Program-made: the position numbers and the translations under genes | Shown: in pieces, positions 56,605 to 64,000 of the stretch | Layout: each line of letters starts with the position of its first letter | Numbering within the stretch: the stretch's first letter is position 1 | Source: CAVZYN01 sp963779515 | Lineage (GTDB): Bacteria; Pseudomonadota; Alphaproteobacteria; Rhizobiales; Hyphomicrobiaceae | DNA: 64,000 bases | Direction of reading: 5' to 3' | NCBI GenBank assembly: GCA_963779515.1 | Contig: CAVZYN010000002.1 | Location: forward strand, 310,001-374,000 | Notes under the pieces: model-generated | The model's input: only the letters and a program-made list of their open reading frames with translations | Told to the model about the DNA's origin: nothing | The model's database searches: none

Positions 56605-57753
56605 GTGGACCCTACCTTGCCCGATGAGCTCGTTGCGCTGCAGGCGACGGCGCAACGCTTCGCCCGTGAAAAGATCGGGCCACTCTACATGCAACGCGAA
56701 AAGGATGCTCGCGTTGATAAGAGGCTAGTTCGCGAGATGGGTGGTCTCGGCCTCATCGCGCCGGAACTGCCCGAAGCACACGGCGGCTATGGCCTGCCGA
56801 GTTTGGCGAGCGGCCTAATCGCCGAAGCGGTCGGCTACGCCGATATCAACGTCGCCTATCTGCAGATCCTGGGATCGCTCAACGGCAAAATTCTAGCGGA
56901 GCACGCAAATCCGGAGCTTGCCAAGCATTGGATCGGCCGCATCGTTTCGGGCCAGTCGGTCGTCTGCATCGGGTTGACCGAACCGCGTGGCGGCTCGGAC
57001 GCGGCGAACTTGGTGCTCTCCGCCCGTCGCGACGGTAACCGCTACATTCTCAAAGGCGAGAAATCCTCGATCAGCATGGCCGACCAGGCGGATGCCTGTG
57101 TGCTGTTCGCGCGCACCGGCCGCCCGGAAGATGGCGCGCGCGGTGTCAGCGCGTTCCTCGTGCCGATGGCAACGCCGGGTGTCACGACACAGCGTTACAA
57201 GGATCTTGGCAGCCATGCCATCGGCCGCTGCTCGATTTTTTTCGACGATGTCATCGTGCCCACGGAAAACCGACTAGCTGGCGAAGGTGCGGGCTTTGTT
57301 CAAGTGATGCAGGGCTTCGATTACAGCCGGGCGCTGATCGGGCTGCAGGTGGTGGGTTCCGCGCAGGCCTCCGTCGATGAGACCTGGGCCTACGTCAAGG
57401 AGCGGGTCGCGTTCGGCGCGCCCATTGCCAAGAACCAAGGCGTGACGTTCCCTCTCGCCGAGGCCGAGACGATGCTGGCGGCGACCCGGCAGCTTTGTTT
57501 CCACGCGCTGCGCTTAAAGGATGCTGGCCTGCCACATACGTCGGAAGCGGCGATGTGCAAATGGCTTGGGCCGAAAACGGCGGTCGAGGTCATTCACCAA
57601 TGCCTGATCACGCACGGACACTACGGCTGGTCGATGGACCTGCCGCATCAACAGCGGCTGCGCGACGTCATGGGCCTCGAGATCGGCGATGGAACCGCTC
57701 AGATCATGAAAATGATCATCGCCCGCGAAAAAGTCGGCCGCGCGGTGCGATAG
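56605..57753 (+). CDS. Acyl-CoA dehydrogenase
   Basis: This 382-residue protein has the three-domain acyl-CoA dehydrogenase layout: N-terminal helices, FAD-binding LTEPRGGSDAANL and RYILKGEKSSISMADQADACVLFART, and C-terminal helices with DYSRALIGLQVVGSAQASVDETWAYVKERVAFGAPIAKNQGVTF and GLEIGDGTAQIMKMIIAREKVGR. It starts with GTG at 56605 behind GAGGAG. It probably catalyses the first oxidation of the CoA ester made by the ligase in the same operon. Confidence 0.93.
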   Translation: MDPTLPDELVALQATAQRFAREKIGPLYMQREKDARVDKRLVREMGGLGLIAPELPEAHGGYGLPSLASGLIAEAVGYADINVAYLQILGSLNGKILAEHANPELAKHWIGRIVSGQSVVCIGLTEPRGGSDAANLVLSARRDGNRYILKGEKSSISMADQADACVLFARTGRPEDGARGVSAFLVPMATPGVTTQRYKDLGSHAIGRCSIFFDDVIVPTENRLAGEGAGFVQVMQGFDYSRALIGLQVVGSAQASVDETWAYVKERVAFGAPIAKNQGVTFPLAEAETMLAATRQLCFHALRLKDAGLPHTSEAAMCKWLGPKTAVEVIHQCLITHGHYGWSMDLPHQQRLRDVMGLEIGDGTAQIMKMIIAREKVGRAVR

Positions 57754-57823
57754 GCGTGCGCACGCCGATTGAATCTTGTCGGACAAATCTCGTAATATCT
57801 ATCTATATCAATGGATTGAAAGG

Positions 57824-57897
<74 letters not shown>

Positions 57898-58007
57898 TCA
57901 CGGCTCTCCGGCGCAACCACGCCGGATCGAGCGGTATATAGCGGCCAGGGCCGGTGCCTGCAAGTTCGCATCGGGAAACGAAAAACGCCCCCCGTCTGCA
58001 ACATGCG

Positions 58008-59165
58008 TCATCGCAGCGTGCGGCCTGGCCACGCACGTTCGAGCCAGAGCGCGAGCAGGCCCGCGACGAGCCCCCAGAATGCCGCGCCAACGCCGGCGAT
58101 GGTCAGGCCTGATGCGGTCACGGCGAAGGTCAGGATGGCGGCGAACCGCAGTTCCGGATCGCCGGTCGCCGACGAGAGCGCGCCAATCAGCGATGTCATC
58201 AGGGCGAGGCCGGCGATGGTTCGCATCAGTTCCGGCGGCAACGCCAGAAACAGCGCCACCAGCGCTCCGGCGAACACCGTTATCAGCGTGTAAGTGATGG
58301 CGAGACTGACGCCCGCCGGCCAGCGCTTGGCGGGATCGGGATGCGTGTCGGGGCCAGTGCAAATGGCGGATGCGATCGCGGAGAGGCCAATGGTGTGGCC
58401 ACCAAACGGCGCGATCAGCATCGAGGCGAGCCCTGTCACCATCAATGAGCGGTTGAAGGGTATTGTGTAGCCCGCTGCGCGCAGCACCGCGGCGCCAGCC
58501 AGGTTCTGTCCCGCCATTGTGACCACGTAGAGCGGTACCGCAAGGCCGATCAGAACGGTTGGATCAAAGACGGGCGCTGTCAGGGCGACGAGCGATACAT
58601 CGAACGGCACGGCCATGGGCGCGAGCCCGAGCCCCCAGGCGTATGCCACGCCCGCGATCATCACCACGAGCGCGGCCATGGCCGGGTTCCACAGACGCAG
58701 GATCAGGAACAGCGCGACAAGTGGCAAGACCAGCAGCGGTTGCGCCTGCAGGCTTGCGAAGATCGCGAGCACGAACTGCAGCAGCACGCCTGCCAGCATG
58801 CCGGATGCGATCGGCAGCGGGATGCGCTCGACCAATTGCCCGAGCGGGCGGATCAGAGCCGTCAGAACCACAAGTGCGGCGGCGACAAGAAACGCGCCGG
58901 TCGCGGCGGGAAATGAAATCGTGCCCGCGGTCGCAGCGATGACGGCTGCCCCCGGCGTCGACCACGCGGTGGTGATCGGTATGCGCGAAGACACGGTGAG
59001 AAGCGCCGTGGTCGCGGCCATAGCGGCGCAAAGCGCAGTCACCCACGAGGTGGTTTCCGTTGGGGACGCACCGACGGCCGCCGCGGCGGCCAGGACGACG
59101 GCGATCGACCCGCCAAATCCCGCGAGTGCCGCGACGATGCCGGCGGCAATGGTTGAAAACATCAT
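58008..59165 (-). CDS. benE: BenE-family benzoate/H+ symporter-like permease
   Basis: This 385-residue hydrophobic protein has about 11-12 helices and BenE features: SWVTALCAAMAATTALLTVSSRIPITTAWSTPGAAV, PLPIASGMLAGVLLQF and the conserved AAGYTIPFNRSLMVTGLASMLIAPFGGHTIGLSAIASAICTGPDTHPDPAKRW. BenE proteins import benzoate by proton symport; substrate specificity here is not proven. It lies convergent to the liv operon across tRNA-Gln. Confidence 0.92.
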   Translation of the reverse strand: MMFSTIAAGIVAALAGFGGSIAVVLAAAAAVGASPTETTSWVTALCAAMAATTALLTVSSRIPITTAWSTPGAAVIAATAGTISFPAATGAFLVAAALVVLTALIRPLGQLVERIPLPIASGMLAGVLLQFVLAIFASLQAQPLLVLPLVALFLILRLWNPAMAALVVMIAGVAYAWGLGLAPMAVPFDVSLVALTAPVFDPTVLIGLAVPLYVVTMAGQNLAGAAVLRAAGYTIPFNRSLMVTGLASMLIAPFGGHTIGLSAIASAICTGPDTHPDPAKRWPAGVSLAITYTLITVFAGALVALFLALPPELMRTIAGLALMTSLIGALSSATGDPELRFAAILTFAVTASGLTIAGVGAAFWGLVAGLLALWLERAWPGRTLR

Positions 59166-59204
59166 GTGCTCGCTGGATCTTTCGCAGTTAATCGGTGCGC
59201 CGGA

Positions 59205-60030
59205 TTACCGCGCCAGCGGCGCAATTGGCGCCAGCAGCTCCGGGCGAAACTCGAAATGCATGGTGTCGAAGTGATCCCACCGTCCGCCCCAGATGAAGCC
59301 GTGGCGCTCGAACACGCGGACAATGTCCATCGGAATCGCGTTGCGCCAAAAGTGGCGGCCGTTCCCGGGTTTGCTCCATTGCCAGTAGTGGGCGTTGGAA
59401 ATTGCAATGTCGACGGCGATGCCCCACGCATGCGGGCTCTTCTGCGCGCTACCGGCGATTTGGCGGCAATTGAAGCCGCCCGCTGGTGGCACGAGGAACT
59501 TGATCCGATCGGCTGGCAACTGTTCGAGTTCGGTGCTGATTGCGGCCAGTCGCGCCGCGACGCCGTTGATCGCCGTGACCTTGATCCTGCCGCCGTCATT
59601 GCCGCGGCAACCATGCGACATCGACGAGATGGCGCTGGGCCGTGCCGTTGCCACAGTCGCCGTAAATCGAATCGAAGAACGCGCTGGTCCGCGCGCGGCC
59701 GGGATCATGATCCGTCGGCGGCACGGCGGCTTCGGTTGTGGTATCATAGCGATATCGGAACATATCCTTGAGGTCTGGACGGGCGAGCCAATCGGCATGT
59801 GATTTCTGCGGTTGCTCATCATCGATCCGAATGCGCGCGCCGTTTTTCATGAGCAGTGTTCGGCCGTCCATCTCGGCGATGTGCTCGCGATAGGCATTGA
59901 CCAGCGTATCGAGGTTGCCGCCGTCTGCCGCCACGATCGGCGTTGCCTTAAGCAGCGAGAGCAGCGGCCCCACGCACAAAACTGCGCGACGTGAAGGCTT
60001 TCGCACTGATTTCCGATCCATTCCGCGCAT
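59205..60030 (-). pseudogene. M15-family peptidoglycan peptidase (D-Ala-D-Ala carboxypeptidase type), frameshifted
   Basis: The 5' frame has a signal peptide (AVLCVGPLLSLLKATPIVAAD) and YREHIAEMDGRTLLMKNGARIRIDD to HLVDVAWLPR. The 3' frame continues NDGGRIKVTAINGVAARLAAI and holds the zinc motifs SPHAWGIAVDIA (SxHxxGxAxD) and MHFEFRPELL. The 826-bp span is 3k+1; removing one C at cggcaatg near 59615 joins the halves as WLPRNDGGRIKV, about 274 residues. The ATG at 60030 has GGAG upstream. Family members trim or cross-link peptidoglycan peptides in the periplasm. Conservation on both sides of the shift favours a sequencing indel. Confidence 0.82.
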
Positions 60031-60116
60031 CAACCACGGTCTCCGACTACAGCTTTACCACGCGGGCTGACCTGATACAGTGCGACTCAAGATAAATCGA
60101 GCGAGATGCCTGACGC

Positions 60117-60160
60117 CCGGTGCCGGCCTGTTCCAGCCGCCGCCGTAATCCAGGCACCGG
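60117..60160 (+). promoter_or_regulatory. Inverted repeat in the leader of the Ppx/GppA gene
   Basis: CCGGTGCC (60117-60124) and GGCACCGG (60153-60160) are perfectly complementary, with a 28-nt loop. The second arm runs straight into GGAGAAG, the probable ribosome site, 10 nt before the GTG at 60170. If transcribed, the stem would abut the Shine-Dalgarno region and could tune translation. Confidence 0.35.
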
Positions 60161-60169
60161 AGAAGACCT

Positions 60170-61261
60170 GTGGCGGAGCCGACCAACGGACGCAGCAGTC
60201 GTCAGGAACGACCTGACCAGCCCAACGCTGGTCCGCCAGCCTATGCAGCACTCGATCTTGGCACCAACAATTGCCGGTTGCTGGTGGCGCGGCCGTCGCG
60301 GCGCGGCTTCAAGGTGATCGACGCATTTTCGCGAATCATCCGGCTCGGTGAAGGTGTCACCACGTCCGGCCTTTTGTCCGAGGCGGCGATGACGCGCACG
60401 GTCGACGCGTTGCGCGTGTGTGCGGCAAAGATCGGCCGGCACCAGGTGCGCCGCTCGCGGCTTGTCGCGACAGAGGCGTGCCGGATCGCGCAGAATGGCG
60501 AAGAATTCTTGAAACGGGTGACACGCGAGCTCGGTCTTGGCATCGAGATCGTCGATCGGGAGACGGAAGCGCGGCTTGCGGTCGCGGGATGTGCCTCGCT
60601 GATCGAGGCGAACGCGGATCTGGTGCTGGTGTTCGACATCGGCGGCGGATCGTCGGAGTTGATCTGGCTCGATCTCAGCCGCCGCCGCTCGAACCAGCGC
60701 CGGACGCTGGCGGACCGCATCGACGTCCAGAATTGCATCGTCGCGTGGACCTCGCTGCCGGTCGGCGTCGTGACGCTCGCCGAACGGTTCGATGGCCGTT
60801 TCGTCGATCAGGCCATTTTCGAGAGCATGGTCGGGCATGTCACGAGCTTGTTGGATCCGTTCGAACGGGAGCACGGCATTGGCCAACGCCTGGTTGGGCG
60901 TGCGGTGCACATGCTTGGAACGTCCGGCACGGTGACGACGCTCGCCGGTGTGCATCTTGGACTGCCACGCTATGATCGCAATCGTGTGGACGGCTGCTGG
61001 CTCGAGACGTCTGACATTAGCCGTGTCATTGAGACGCTGTTGCAATCGACGCAGGAGCAGCGCATCGCACAGCCATGCATCGGCCGCGAACGCGCCGATC
61101 TGGTGCTGGCGGGATGCGCCATTCTCGATGCGCTCCTGCGGCTGTGGCCCTGCGAACGGCTCAGGGTGGCGGATCGCGGTTTGCGCGAAGGCATTCTCGC
61201 GACGCTGATGGCCGAAGACGGGGCGTATCGCGTGCTGCAGCAGCGCAGCTATGGCCGTTAA
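60170..61261 (+). CDS. Exopolyphosphatase / pppGpp phosphohydrolase (Ppx/GppA family)
   Basis: This 363-residue protein of the sugar-kinase/Hsp70 actin-like ATPase fold shows AALDLGTNNCRLLVA (phosphate-1 loop), RIIRLGEGVTTSG, VATEACRIAQNG, EIVDRETEARLAVAG and VFDIGGGSSELIWL (phosphate-2 loop), then SLPVGVVTLAERF and TSGTVTTLAGVHLGL. It is the short, two-domain form. The GTG start at 60170 fits a GGAGAAG site. It is followed by rlmE after 12 bp, an arrangement common in Rhizobiales. It degrades polyphosphate and/or pppGpp. Confidence 0.94.
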   Translation: MAEPTNGRSSRQERPDQPNAGPPAYAALDLGTNNCRLLVARPSRRGFKVIDAFSRIIRLGEGVTTSGLLSEAAMTRTVDALRVCAAKIGRHQVRRSRLVATEACRIAQNGEEFLKRVTRELGLGIEIVDRETEARLAVAGCASLIEANADLVLVFDIGGGSSELIWLDLSRRRSNQRRTLADRIDVQNCIVAWTSLPVGVVTLAERFDGRFVDQAIFESMVGHVTSLLDPFEREHGIGQRLVGRAVHMLGTSGTVTTLAGVHLGLPRYDRNRVDGCWLETSDISRVIETLLQSTQEQRIAQPCIGRERADLVLAGCAILDALLRLWPCERLRVADRGLREGILATLMAEDGAYRVLQQRSYGR

Positions 61262-61273
61262 CGGAGTTGCGAC

Positions 61274-62005
61274 GTGAGTAAGCGGCCAGGATCGACATCG
61301 AAAGGCAGCGGCACGGGACCGAGTTCGGGACCGGGCGGTGGCGTGCGCAAGATGCATGTTCGCGTCAAGACCGCCGGCAAGCGCACGGTGTCGTCGGCGC
61401 GCTGGCTCGAGCGGCAATTGAATGACCCTTATGTCACGGCGGCGAAACGCGAAGGCTGGCGCTCGCGCGCGGCCTACAAGATCATCGAGATCGACGACAA
61501 GTACAAGTTTCTGAAGTCCGGGCAGCGCGTCGTCGACCTTGGCGCCGCACCCGGTGGCTGGAGTCAGGTGGCGGCGCTGCGCACCAAGTCGATCGCGGGG
61601 CGCGGGCAGGTGATTGCGATTGACTATCTCGAAGTCGAGGCCATTGCTGGCGTCACGCTGCTGCAACTCGATTTCATGGATGACGGCGCACCGGAGAAGC
61701 TCAAAGCGCTGATGCGGGACGGTGGCGCCGATGTCGTGCTGTCCGATATGGCGGCGCCGACGACGGGGCACGCGCAGACCGATCATTTGCGCATCATGGG
61801 ACTCGCGGAAGCCGCGATCGAGTTTGCGTGCGATGTGTTGGCGCCGGGCGGCGCGTTTCTCTGCAAGGTGTTCCAGGGCGGCACCGAAGGCGATCTCTTG
61901 AAGCTGCTGAAGTTGAAATTTACGACCGTGCGGCACATCAAACCGCCCGCGAGCCGCGCCGAAAGCGCCGAACTCTACGTGCTCGCAACCGGCTTCAGGG
62001 GCTGA
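61274..62005 (+). CDS. rlmE: 23S rRNA (uridine-2'-O)-methyltransferase RlmE
   Basis: This 243-residue FtsJ/RrmJ methyltransferase has a Lys/Gly-rich N-terminal extension, then RAAYKIIEIDDKYKFLKSGQRVVDLGAAPGGWSQVA (SAM motif and first catalytic Lys), VLSDMAAPTTGH (catalytic Asp), GGAFLCKVFQGG (catalytic Lys) and RAESAELYVLATGF (catalytic Glu). It methylates U2552 in the 23S A-loop. It starts with GTG at 61274. Confidence 0.97.
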   Translation: MSKRPGSTSKGSGTGPSSGPGGGVRKMHVRVKTAGKRTVSSARWLERQLNDPYVTAAKREGWRSRAAYKIIEIDDKYKFLKSGQRVVDLGAAPGGWSQVAALRTKSIAGRGQVIAIDYLEVEAIAGVTLLQLDFMDDGAPEKLKALMRDGGADVVLSDMAAPTTGHAQTDHLRIMGLAEAAIEFACDVLAPGGAFLCKVFQGGTEGDLLKLLKLKFTTVRHIKPPASRAESAELYVLATGFRG

Positions 62006-62011
62006 CCTATC

Positions 62012-62887
62012 ATGTGGCGCTTGTGGCTGGCTGCCCTGTTCTGGGGCTTCAACTGGCCAGCGGTAAAGATCGTGCTCGACGCCGTTGGGCCGTGGACGCT
62101 GCGTGCGGGCGGGCTTGCTATTGGTGCTTGTCTGCTCGCGCTGACGACGCGGCTGTCTGGCGTTTCGCTCGCAATCCCGCGTGAGCATTGGCGGCATGTC
62201 GTCATCGCGGGATTTCTTGGCGTCGCCGGTTTCAATGTCTGCGCGGTGTTCGCCCAGCTCGCGATGCCGACGTCGCGGGCGGCGATCCTGACGTTCACGA
62301 TGCCGCTGTGGGCCGCGTTGTTCGGGTGGATGTTTCTCGATGAAAAGATTGATCGGGTGCGTGCGGCGGCACTGCTGACCGGTGCCGCTGGCCTGCTCAT
62401 CCTGTCGGTTCCATTCTGGCCGGCGATCGCGGCGGGCGGCGTGCCGTTCGGCTTGCTTTATGTGCTCGGCGCGGCGGTCACATGGGCGATGGGAACGGTC
62501 TATCTCAAGAAATTTCCGGTCGCGGCGCCGCCGCTGACGGTCACAACTTGGCAGGTTGCAGTCGCAGCGGTTGCGTGCACGATCGGCCTCGCGTTGTTCG
62601 AGACACCGCGCATGGATCTCTCGTCGCCGCAGGTTGCAGCCGCGTTCGCCTATCACGTGGCGCTGCCGCAGTCGCTCTCCTACGCGCTGTGGTTCAGTCT
62701 GCTGCGATCTGTTCCCGCGACCACGGCGAGCCTTGGCACGCTCCTCATTCCGATCTTTGGTGTGATCGGCGCCATTCTCTTGCTTGGAGATTGGCCGACG
62801 CCGCTCGACCTCGCGGGGTTCGCGCTCATTTTGATTGCCGTGATCGCCGATCAGGTCTATCGCGCCTTCGGTCAGAAGATGGGTTGA
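62012..62887 (+). CDS. EamA-family (DMT) transporter
   Basis: This 291-residue protein has ten hydrophobic segments in two five-helix EamA repeats. Typical stretches are WLAALFWGFNWPAVKIVLDAVGPWTLR, RAAILTFTMPLWAALFGWMFLDEKID, PATTASLGTLLIPIFGVIGAILLLGD and GFALILIAVIADQVYR. Members export amino acids, metabolites or drugs; the substrate is unknown. It starts 6 bp after rlmE. Confidence 0.93.
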   Translation: MWRLWLAALFWGFNWPAVKIVLDAVGPWTLRAGGLAIGACLLALTTRLSGVSLAIPREHWRHVVIAGFLGVAGFNVCAVFAQLAMPTSRAAILTFTMPLWAALFGWMFLDEKIDRVRAAALLTGAAGLLILSVPFWPAIAAGGVPFGLLYVLGAAVTWAMGTVYLKKFPVAAPPLTVTTWQVAVAAVACTIGLALFETPRMDLSSPQVAAAFAYHVALPQSLSYALWFSLLRSVPATTASLGTLLIPIFGVIGAILLLGDWPTPLDLAGFALILIAVIADQVYRAFGQKMG

Positions 62888-62896
62888 AAGCGCGGG

Positions 62897-63601
62897 ATGA
62901 GCACGGAGACAGTTGAGACAACACGACTGACCTGGAGCGGCCTCAAGGAGGGTGCGCTCATCTCGCTGCCATTTGGCGCGAGCTCCATCGTCTACGGTCT
63001 CGTGTTTGGTTTGCTTGCGAGTGACGCCGGCCTGCGGCTTGCCGAAGCAGTGCTGATGAGCGCTCTGGTGTTTTCCGGCACGGCGCAGATCGCGACCTTG
63101 CATATGCGCGACGCAAGTATCGGATTGCTGCCGTTGTTTGCGACCGTCCTCGTTGTCAATGCGCGCTATCTGCTGCAGGGCGCGGCGCTGAGGCCGTGGC
63201 TCAACGGCGTCTCACCGTTGCAGGCCAACGGGACGCTGCTGTTTATCGTCGATGGCAGCTTTGCGCTGGCGATGCGGGAATACGCGAGGGGGCGTCGCGA
63301 CGTTGGGGTGTTGCTCGGTTCGTGTTTGCTGAGTTATTCGACATGGGTCATCGCGACGGGGTTTGGATTTTATTTCGGGCGTCTCGTCAGTGATCCGAAG
63401 CGCTACGGTCTAGACTTTATTCTTGTCGCGTTCTGCGGCACGGCGGCGGCGATGATGTGGCACGGCCGGCGCGACGTGCTGACGTTGCTGGCAGCCGCCG
63501 TTGCGGCGGCGCTGACGGAGAAATTGGTTGGTGGTGCTTGGGCGGTTGTCGCCGCCGGTCTCGCGGGTGTTGTGGTCGGAGCGTTCCGGCATGGGAAATA
63601 G
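62897..63601 (+). CDS. azlC: AzlC-type branched-chain amino acid exporter subunit
   Basis: This 234-residue protein has the AzlC pattern: GALISLPFGASSIVYGLVFGLLASDAGL, VFSGTAQIATLHM, LPLFATVLVVNARYLLQGAALRPWL and GVLLGSCLLSYSTWVIATGFGFYFG. With AzlD it forms a two-component exporter of branched-chain or other neutral amino acids. It follows the EamA gene by 9 bp and overlaps azlD. Confidence 0.94.
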   Translation: MSTETVETTRLTWSGLKEGALISLPFGASSIVYGLVFGLLASDAGLRLAEAVLMSALVFSGTAQIATLHMRDASIGLLPLFATVLVVNARYLLQGAALRPWLNGVSPLQANGTLLFIVDGSFALAMREYARGRRDVGVLLGSCLLSYSTWVIATGFGFYFGRLVSDPKRYGLDFILVAFCGTAAAMMWHGRRDVLTLLAAAVAAALTEKLVGGAWAVVAAGLAGVVVGAFRHGK

Positions 63602-63917
63602 CCTGGCAAACAACTTGGCCATCAGCCCTGAAGCACTGCTCGTGATCTTGGTCATGGCTGCTGCCGCAGCGCTTTGCCGCCTTTCAGGCTTCTGGTTTAT
63701 GGGGTTGATCCCGATCACGCCGCGAGTTGAATCGGCGCTGGGCGCCATTCCGCTCGCTGTCATGGTCGGGCTGATCGTGCCGGCGCTTCTCAAGGGCAGC
63801 ATTCCCGAATGGGCCGCTTTGGCCGCGACCGTCGCCGCCGTGCGCCTCGGTGCCAACGATTTTGTCGCAATCGTGCTTGGGATCGGCACGGTCGCGCTGC
63901 TGAGATTGGCGCTCTGA
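63591..63917 (+). CDS. azlD: AzlD-type transporter subunit
   Basis: This 108-residue membrane protein has four hydrophobic segments and the AzlD motif MAAAAALCRLSGFWFMGLIPITPRVESALGAIPLAVMVGLIVPALLKG, and is the small partner of AzlC. The ATG at 63591 lies inside the last codons of azlC (11-nt overlap), so the two are translationally coupled. The open frame extends further upstream only as an overlap. Confidence 0.93.
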   Translation: MGNSLANNLAISPEALLVILVMAAAAALCRLSGFWFMGLIPITPRVESALGAIPLAVMVGLIVPALLKGSIPEWAALAATVAAVRLGANDFVAIVLGIGTVALLRLAL

Positions 63918-64000
63918 AAGAGATTCCCATCCGGTGGGGCTTCTGTTAAGAACCGCCATTGATTCCATAGACAGCGTGGCCGAACCGGTCTCGCGCGCGG

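Noticed and set aside
60047..63103. A 1018-codon open frame on the minus strand
   Set aside because: It is antisense to four well-supported genes (Ppx/GppA, RlmE, EamA, AzlC) and is rich in Arg/His with no domain pattern. High-GC third positions commonly keep such antisense frames open.

Overview
The window looks like a chromosomal segment of a GC-rich alphaproteobacterium, most likely a member of the Hyphomicrobiales (Rhizobiales). The evidence is the urea-transport/urease cluster with an Ntr-type promoter, the dense set of ABC and TRAP uptake operons, the ppx-rlmE gene pair, and a small intergenic palindromic repeat resembling the mosaic elements of rhizobial genomes. The species cannot be named from the sequence alone.

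Layout. (1) 1-1121: end of an oxidoreductase gene, an SDR dehydrogenase and tRNA-Pro(GGG). (2) 1122 to about 8620: an accessory block directly behind the tRNA. It holds a primase-helicase of the TOTE-conflict type, a divergent SWIM-SNF2 helicase and an AbiEi/AbiEii toxin-antitoxin pair. Its right edge runs into the 3' stump of a TRAP small-permease gene, followed by an intact dctM. No integrase is visible. (3) 10160-21146: a LacI-regulated catabolic cluster on the minus strand (ABC importer, SnoaL-like protein, bicupin, MetE-like protein), with a divergent second SnoaL-like gene and an ACMSD-type amidohydrolase. A LacI-type palindrome lies in the divergent promoter region. (4) 21481-26892: a PHP-domain protein and a polyamine-type ABC importer. 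(5) 27077-37918: ureG-F-E-C-B-A-D and urtE-D-C-B-A, transcribed on the minus strand from one excellent sigma-54 promoter, so that urea import and hydrolysis are coupled to nitrogen status. (6) 38145-42288: FAD dehydrogenase, AroE-like dehydrogenase and SelO. (7) 42304-49123: a little-characterised redox/export cluster with a triheme membrane protein, a ferredoxin-flavoprotein, DUF1552, a DUF1592/DUF1588-type heme protein and a PAN-like protein. (8) 49441-57753: a branched-chain-type ABC importer with an embedded acyl-CoA ligase and a terminal acyl-CoA dehydrogenase, which looks like an uptake-and-activation operon for an organic acid. (9) 57824-63917: tRNA-Gln, BenE-type transporter, M15 peptidase, Ppx/GppA, RlmE, an EamA exporter and AzlCD.

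Two window-wide patterns stand out. First, all four ABC solute-binding-protein genes, from four unrelated operons, are followed within about 10-35 nt by a strong GC-rich hairpin before the next gene. This is the arrangement expected if the abundant binding protein must be made in excess over the membrane parts. Second, seven otherwise well-conserved genes each carry one single-base frameshift (six +1, one -1), mostly at short G or C runs, in both accessory and housekeeping-like genes. Sequencing or assembly indels are the simplest explanation, although real decay is possible for the accessory block.

The best candidate for a poorly described system is the TOTE-type primase-helicase/SWIM-SNF2 divergent pair in the tRNA-linked block. 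The DUF1552/DUF1592/cytochrome/ferredoxin cluster comes second.
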